A stretch of 43,649 bases of DNA from Bifidobacterium breve (GTDB lineage: Bacteria > Actinomycetota > Acidimicrobiia > Acidimicrobiales > Acidimicrobilacustridaceae): positions 1 through 43,649 of the forward strand of contig CAMCTY010000013.1 of NCBI GenBank assembly GCA_945878725.1. The letters are read 5' to 3'. Both the position numbers and the translations under genes were made by a program. Positions 40,584-43,649 of the stretch are shown here, piece after piece (positions within the stretch are counted from its first letter, which is position 1; each line of letters starts with the position of its first letter). Under the pieces are notes generated by a model. The model saw only the letters and a list, made by a program, of their open reading frames with translations, made no database searches and was not told the DNA's origin.

Positions 40584-40855
40584 CGACAAACGCGATCTCG
40601 ACCAAATGGATGGTGCCCGCCGCCGTCGCGGTTTTGCGGCACCCGTCACTCTGGAGCACTGCGATTCGTCAGCTGTTCCGATTGGCGCCGCGAGGATGGT
40701 GGCGACGATTCCCGTTCTTGCCTCTTCCAGACCCGGCCTACATGAAATTCCGGATGGTGACTGCCTACGGCGGCGACGGTTCCGATCCGCGACCAGAGGA
40801 TCTGCTCACGTATCTGCACTGGTGCAAAGCATGGCCCGAGGTCATCTCACGCTGA
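40580..40855 (+). CDS. Small hypothetical protein coupled to the ROK kinase
   Basis: 91 aa from GTG 40580, overlapping the ROK stop by 4 bp. It is basic and Trp-rich (RLAPRGWWRRFPFLPLPDPAYMKFRMVTAYGG), with a C-terminal DPRPEDLLTYLHWCKAW. It is not membrane-spanning. I do not recognise the family. Translation coupling and ordinary codon use suggest a real gene. Confidence 0.68.
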   Translation: MTTNAISTKWMVPAAVAVLRHPSLWSTAIRQLFRLAPRGWWRRFPFLPLPDPAYMKFRMVTAYGGDGSDPRPEDLLTYLHWCKAWPEVISR

Positions 40856-40861
40856 TCACTT

Positions 40862-40881
40862 AGCGCCAACGATTTTGGGCT
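40862..40881. terminator. Hairpin between convergent genes
   Basis: AGC(G)CCAA, five bases, TTGGGCT: a 7-bp stem with one bulged G, in the 41-base gap between the small gene at 40580 and the convergent SDR gene. It could serve both directions. Confidence 0.45.
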
Positions 40882-40896
40882 GACGCATATGCGGGT

Positions 40897-41733
40897 TCAG
40901 AACAGATATTGGTCACCCGACGCACGCACGGTGATGTCGCTGATCGAGATTCCCCACGGTTGGTCGATCACGTAGACGATCTGTTGCGCGAGTTCTTCCG
41001 GTGAGATTGTCCAGTACCGGACGTTCTCGGGATCAGTCATTTCCTGATCCATCTCACCGTTGAAGTACTTGCCCATGTTCTCGGCGTAACTGGTGAAGTT
41101 CTGTCCGAGGATGCCGACGATGGCGGCACCGTTGACGATTGAGCTACCGAGATTCGTTCCAGGTACACCTGTGGGCCGCACGGTGGTGACCTTGATCTTC
41201 CCTTGCGATTCAGCGCGCAGGGTTTCGGAGAGCACATTGACGGCGGCCTTCGTGGCGGAATACACGCCAGAGCCAGCAACGGGAACATTTCCGTAGATCG
41301 ACGACACGTTGACGATGTGGCCGCGTCCTTGCTCGATCATCTGATCATGGACAGCGCTGATCCCGTTGACAACGCCTTTGAAGTTCACATCGATGCAGCG
41401 ATCCCATGCGTCAGCAGCCTGCTCATGATCGGCGAAGAAGGCGAGCGGCATTATCCCGGCGTTGTTCACGAGAACGTCGATTGCTCCATAGGACTCGACG
41501 GCCGATCGGGCGAGGGCCGCCATCTGTGCTCGATCGGTGACATCGGCGAGCATGTGAATGGCGTTGAAGCCCTCATTGCGGATCGATGCGGCGACGTCAG
41601 CGGCAGCCTCACCGTTCTGGTCAGCAACAACCACCTTTGCGCCGCGACGCGAGGTCATTTCAGCAACCAGTTTCCCGAATCCACCGGCCGCGCCGGTGAT
41701 CACAATGACTTTGCCCTCGAGGTGATTGATCAT
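40897..41733 (-). CDS. Short-chain dehydrogenase/reductase
   Basis: 278 aa, a classical SDR with intact motifs: TGAAGGFGKLVAEM (nucleotide-binding turn), ADQNGE after beta-2 (NAD preference), NNAG, Ser in VNVSSIYG and Y-S-A-T-K. The substrate is unknown. The ATG is preceded by TACCGT at 6 nt, so it is probably leaderless. It is divergent from the lipoate-ligase-like gene with 54 bases between. Confidence 0.9.
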   Translation of the reverse strand: MINHLEGKVIVITGAAGGFGKLVAEMTSRRGAKVVVADQNGEAAADVAASIRNEGFNAIHMLADVTDRAQMAALARSAVESYGAIDVLVNNAGIMPLAFFADHEQAADAWDRCIDVNFKGVVNGISAVHDQMIEQGRGHIVNVSSIYGNVPVAGSGVYSATKAAVNVLSETLRAESQGKIKVTTVRPTGVPGTNLGSSIVNGAAIVGILGQNFTSYAENMGKYFNGEMDQEMTDPENVRYWTISPEELAQQIVYVIDQPWGISISDITVRASGDQYLF

Positions 41734-41739
41734 GCGGCG

Positions 41740-41745
41740 ACGGTA
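41740..41745 (-). promoter_or_regulatory. Putative -10 box (TACCGT) of the SDR gene
   Basis: TACCGT on the minus strand, six bases before ATG 41733. Confidence 0.5.
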
Positions 41746-41775
41746 GCGGCATCCGGGAGCGCGCTGTGCGGCAAG

Positions 41776-41781
41776 TAGCCT
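41776..41781 (+). promoter_or_regulatory. Putative -10 box (TAGCCT) of the lipoate-ligase-like gene
   Basis: TAGCCT, six bases, then GTG 41788. It is the same arrangement as at 28411 and 20128. Confidence 0.5.
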
Positions 41782-41787
41782 GCGCCC

Positions 41788-42471
41788 GTGTCCCTTTGGT
41801 CAGTAGAACGAAACCGTGGTTCCGCGTATGAGTTTCATGCTCGGGATCTGCCCACACCTGCCGAGCGGACGGTCTGGTTCTTCGAAGTCACCGGTCCTGC
41901 TCTTGCGCTGGGTTCGACGCAGTCGCTTGACGACGTGGACGCAGTAGCAGCCGACGAGGCGAATATCGCCGTCTTCAATCGCCACAGTGGTGGTGGGGCA
42001 GTACTTCTCGAAGCAACGGGATCGGTATGGATCGACGTTGTGATCCCGGACACCGATCCACTCTGGAACGACGACGTCTCATTGGCCACGCATTGGCTGG
42101 GTCAGGTTTGGCTCGACACACTCGATGACCTCGGAGTCGATGACGCATCGATGCATGCGGGTCCTCTTGTCGCCACGCCGATGTCACCTGTTCTCTGTTT
42201 TGCTGGCGTCGGCCCCGGTGAGATTCTTGTCGGCGGCAACAAGGTCATCGGTATCTCGCAGCGACGCACGCGCGACGCAGCCCGGTTCCAGTGCTCGGTG
42301 CTGCTTGATTGGGACCCGGAGCTGCATGCCCGTCTGCTTGGCCCCGGTCTCGACCGGGTGAATGGCGCGGTACCGGCTGCCGACGCGATCGCTGATCTTG
42401 CCGTTCGCCCGCTGCGCGGTCTCGGACCCGATGCGATTCTTGCGGCCTTTGTGGGCCGGCTTCCGAAGTAG
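41788..42471 (+). CDS. Lipoate-protein ligase-like protein
   Basis: 227 aa in the biotin/lipoate A/B ligase fold. RHSGGGAVLLE matches the lipoate-binding loop R-x-S-GGGAV, and GGNKVIGISQRRTRDAARFQCSVLLDWD carries the conserved Lys and the Q-R-R segment. It is shorter than E. coli LplA and lacks its C-terminal domain, like LipM- or small ligase-type enzymes. It may attach lipoate or octanoate to E2 or GcvH proteins, which are not in the window. The GTG start is set by the TAGCCT box. Confidence 0.85.
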   Translation: MSLWSVERNRGSAYEFHARDLPTPAERTVWFFEVTGPALALGSTQSLDDVDAVAADEANIAVFNRHSGGGAVLLEATGSVWIDVVIPDTDPLWNDDVSLATHWLGQVWLDTLDDLGVDDASMHAGPLVATPMSPVLCFAGVGPGEILVGGNKVIGISQRRTRDAARFQCSVLLDWDPELHARLLGPGLDRVNGAVPAADAIADLAVRPLRGLGPDAILAAFVGRLPK

Positions 42472-42488
42472 TCCGAAACGTTGCGCGG

Positions 42489-42872
42489 TCAGCCGATGAC
42501 GGCTTCGACCTCGATCTCGACTTTCCACTCCGGATTGAGAAGTGCGGCAACGACGACAGTTGTGTTTGCCGGCCGAATGTCGCTGAACACGGCTCCGTGG
42601 GAGCGGGCGACAGCGTCGAAATCGGCGGTGTCGACGAGGTAGATGCGCGTACGCACGACGTCGTTCACCGTTGCGCCGGCCTCGGCAAGCGCAGCGGCGA
42701 TGATCTCGAGACTGCGGGCCGCCTGAGCTTCAGGATCAGGATTGATGTTTCCGTCGGGCCATGAGGGAGCGGTGCCGGAAACGCTCACGCGCGAGCCGGT
42801 GCGAACGGCGCGGCAGTACCCGAGAACGGGTTCGAAAGGTGATCCGGATGAGATGTTCTGACGGGTCGACAT
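42489..42872 (-). CDS. RidA/YjgF-family protein
   Basis: 127 aa. The RidA pattern is visible: YCRAVRTGSRVSVSGTAP, ARSLEIIAAALAEAGATVNDVVRTRIYL and the Arg-containing DIRPANTTVVVAALLNPEWKVEIEVEAV. The family hydrolyses reactive enamine/imine intermediates from PLP enzymes; some members bind other small molecules. TAATGT lies 6 nt before the ATG. It sits 69 bases downstream of the pirin gene in the same direction. Confidence 0.9.
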   Translation of the reverse strand: MSTRQNISSGSPFEPVLGYCRAVRTGSRVSVSGTAPSWPDGNINPDPEAQAARSLEIIAAALAEAGATVNDVVRTRIYLVDTADFDAVARSHGAVFSDIRPANTTVVVAALLNPEWKVEIEVEAVIG

Positions 42873-42878
42873 GGCGTC

Positions 42879-42884
42879 ACATTA
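42879..42884 (-). promoter_or_regulatory. Putative -10 box (TAATGT) of the RidA gene
   Basis: TAATGT on the minus strand, six bases before ATG 42872. Confidence 0.5.
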
Positions 42885-42940
42885 TTCGATCCGCTTCATA
42901 CTCCCGCCGGTCGGGCTGCAGTGCATTGCAGATTGTTACG

Positions 42941-43649
42941 TCAACTTCGATAGGGACGTAGCGCTCCGCGGGGAATCGTGCCCATTCGGCCGGAGGAGTA
43001 GTCGTCGAACGCTTGCGCCAACTCAGCTTTCGTGTTCATAACAAACGGGCCGCGCTTCGCAATTGGTTCCTTGATTGGCTCGCCACCGAGCAACAGCACC
43101 TGAAGGGGAGCCCCGGCGGCCGACCGCATGGACACGTTGTCACCTTCTGCGAAGACAACAAGTTGGCCCGCTCGGACGGATCGAGAATCGGGGCCTGCGA
43201 AACCCTTTCCCTGGAGCACGTAGGCGAGAGCGTTGAAACGGGGATTCCACGGAATGTCGAGGCGCGCCCCCGGCGAGATGCTGGCGTGGGCCATGACGAT
43301 GGGGGTGTGAGTCGACCCCGGGCCGCGGTGACCCCCGATTTCGCCAGCGATGATTCGGACCAGTGACTGGCCGTCCTGCGTGGTCGTGAGGGTTACAAGC
43401 TCAGCTTCGAGGTTTTGATAGGCGGGTCGAATCATCTTCGAACGCGCGGGCAGGTTCACCCACAACTGGATTCCGTGGAAGAGACCTCCCTTCTTCACGA
43501 GTTCCTTGGGCGGGGTTTCAATGTGCAAGATGCCGCGGCCCGCAGTCATCCACTGCGTTGCTCCTGGCTTTATGACGCCGCCACCGCCGTTGGAATCCTG
43601 ATGAACAAAGGTTCCGTCGAGCAGGTAGGTGACGGTCTCGAACCCGCGG
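42941..43649 (-). CDS. Pirin-family cupin protein, N-terminus cut by window edge
   Basis: The frame is open from the window edge to a stop at 42941, about 235 codons, so an ATG at 43549 is internal. The first visible residues GFETVTYLLDGTFVHQDS and VIKPGATQWMTAGRGILH match the pirin metal-binding cupin, and the C-terminal cupin (WNPRFNALAYVLQGKGF) follows. Pirins bind iron and act as quercetinase-like dioxygenases or regulators. The start and the first histidine lie beyond the window. Confidence 0.88.
   Translation of the reverse strand, partial: RGFETVTYLLDGTFVHQDSNGGGGVIKPGATQWMTAGRGILHIETPPKELVKKGGLFHGIQLWVNLPARSKMIRPAYQNLEAELVTLTTTQDGQSLVRIIAGEIGGHRGPGSTHTPIVMAHASISPGARLDIPWNPRFNALAYVLQGKGFAGPDSRSVRAGQLVVFAEGDNVSMRSAAGAPLQVLLLGGEPIKEPIAKRGPFVMNTKAELAQAFDDYSSGRMGTIPRGALRPYRS

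Overview
The window looks like an ordinary chromosomal stretch from a moderately high-GC actinobacterium, probably one of the less-studied Acidimicrobiia-like lineages (class placement is inference). Reasons: a WhiB protein, an MtrA/MtrB-like two-component pair, a PimB-like mannosyltransferase, a single-domain polyprenol-phosphate mannose synthase, a DUF3040 protein, the exonuclease/GIY-YIG fusion typical of actinobacteria, frequent GTG starts, and many start codons preceded at 6-7 nt by a -10-like TAnnnT box, which suggests leaderless mRNAs. I see no insertion sequence, prophage, CRISPR array or tRNA. The only stretch over 300 bases without a protein gene is 3341-3839, which holds rnpB.

Left part (1-10915): an edge-truncated sulfotransferase, a lipoprotein serine hydrolase and a DHA2-type MFS exporter, then RNase P RNA on the minus strand. 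Seven minus-strand genes follow and form one co-directional run (glpD, an alkyl-DHAP-synthase-like flavoprotein, a 4-TM membrane protein, a divergent glycerol-kinase paralogue, a cupredoxin-like lipoprotein and two Tat-exported ferritin-like proteins). Several metal- or substrate-binding residues in this run are replaced. It is the most interesting region of the window.

Centre (11138-22765): whiB, trpD and the DEDD/GIY-YIG nuclease. Next comes an apparently accessory block: two divergent SDR enzymes around an inverted repeat, an arylsulfatase translationally coupled to a propeller-like protein, and a molybdopterin oxidoreductase with a small membrane-anchored protein. A Cys-rich small protein and queG follow. 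The trpD/nuclease pair and the pimB-membrane protein-SRPBCC cluster lie close together in Mycobacterium tuberculosis (Rv2185c-Rv2192c, from memory), so the sulfatase block probably interrupts a conserved neighbourhood.

Right part (22846-43649): queG, pimB, a membrane protein, an SRPBCC protein, a bacterial eRF1-like (baeRF) protein, ROK kinase, AlaC-like aminotransferase, ACT protein, canonical glpK, acyl-CoA dehydrogenase, mtrBA-like genes, inositol phosphatase, ppm1-like synthase, NUDIX, dinB, DUF3040, a second ROK kinase, SDR, lipoate ligase-like protein, RidA and an edge-truncated pirin. Gene packing is tight, with many 1-4 bp overlaps. Several terminator-like hairpins are folded into the last codons of genes.
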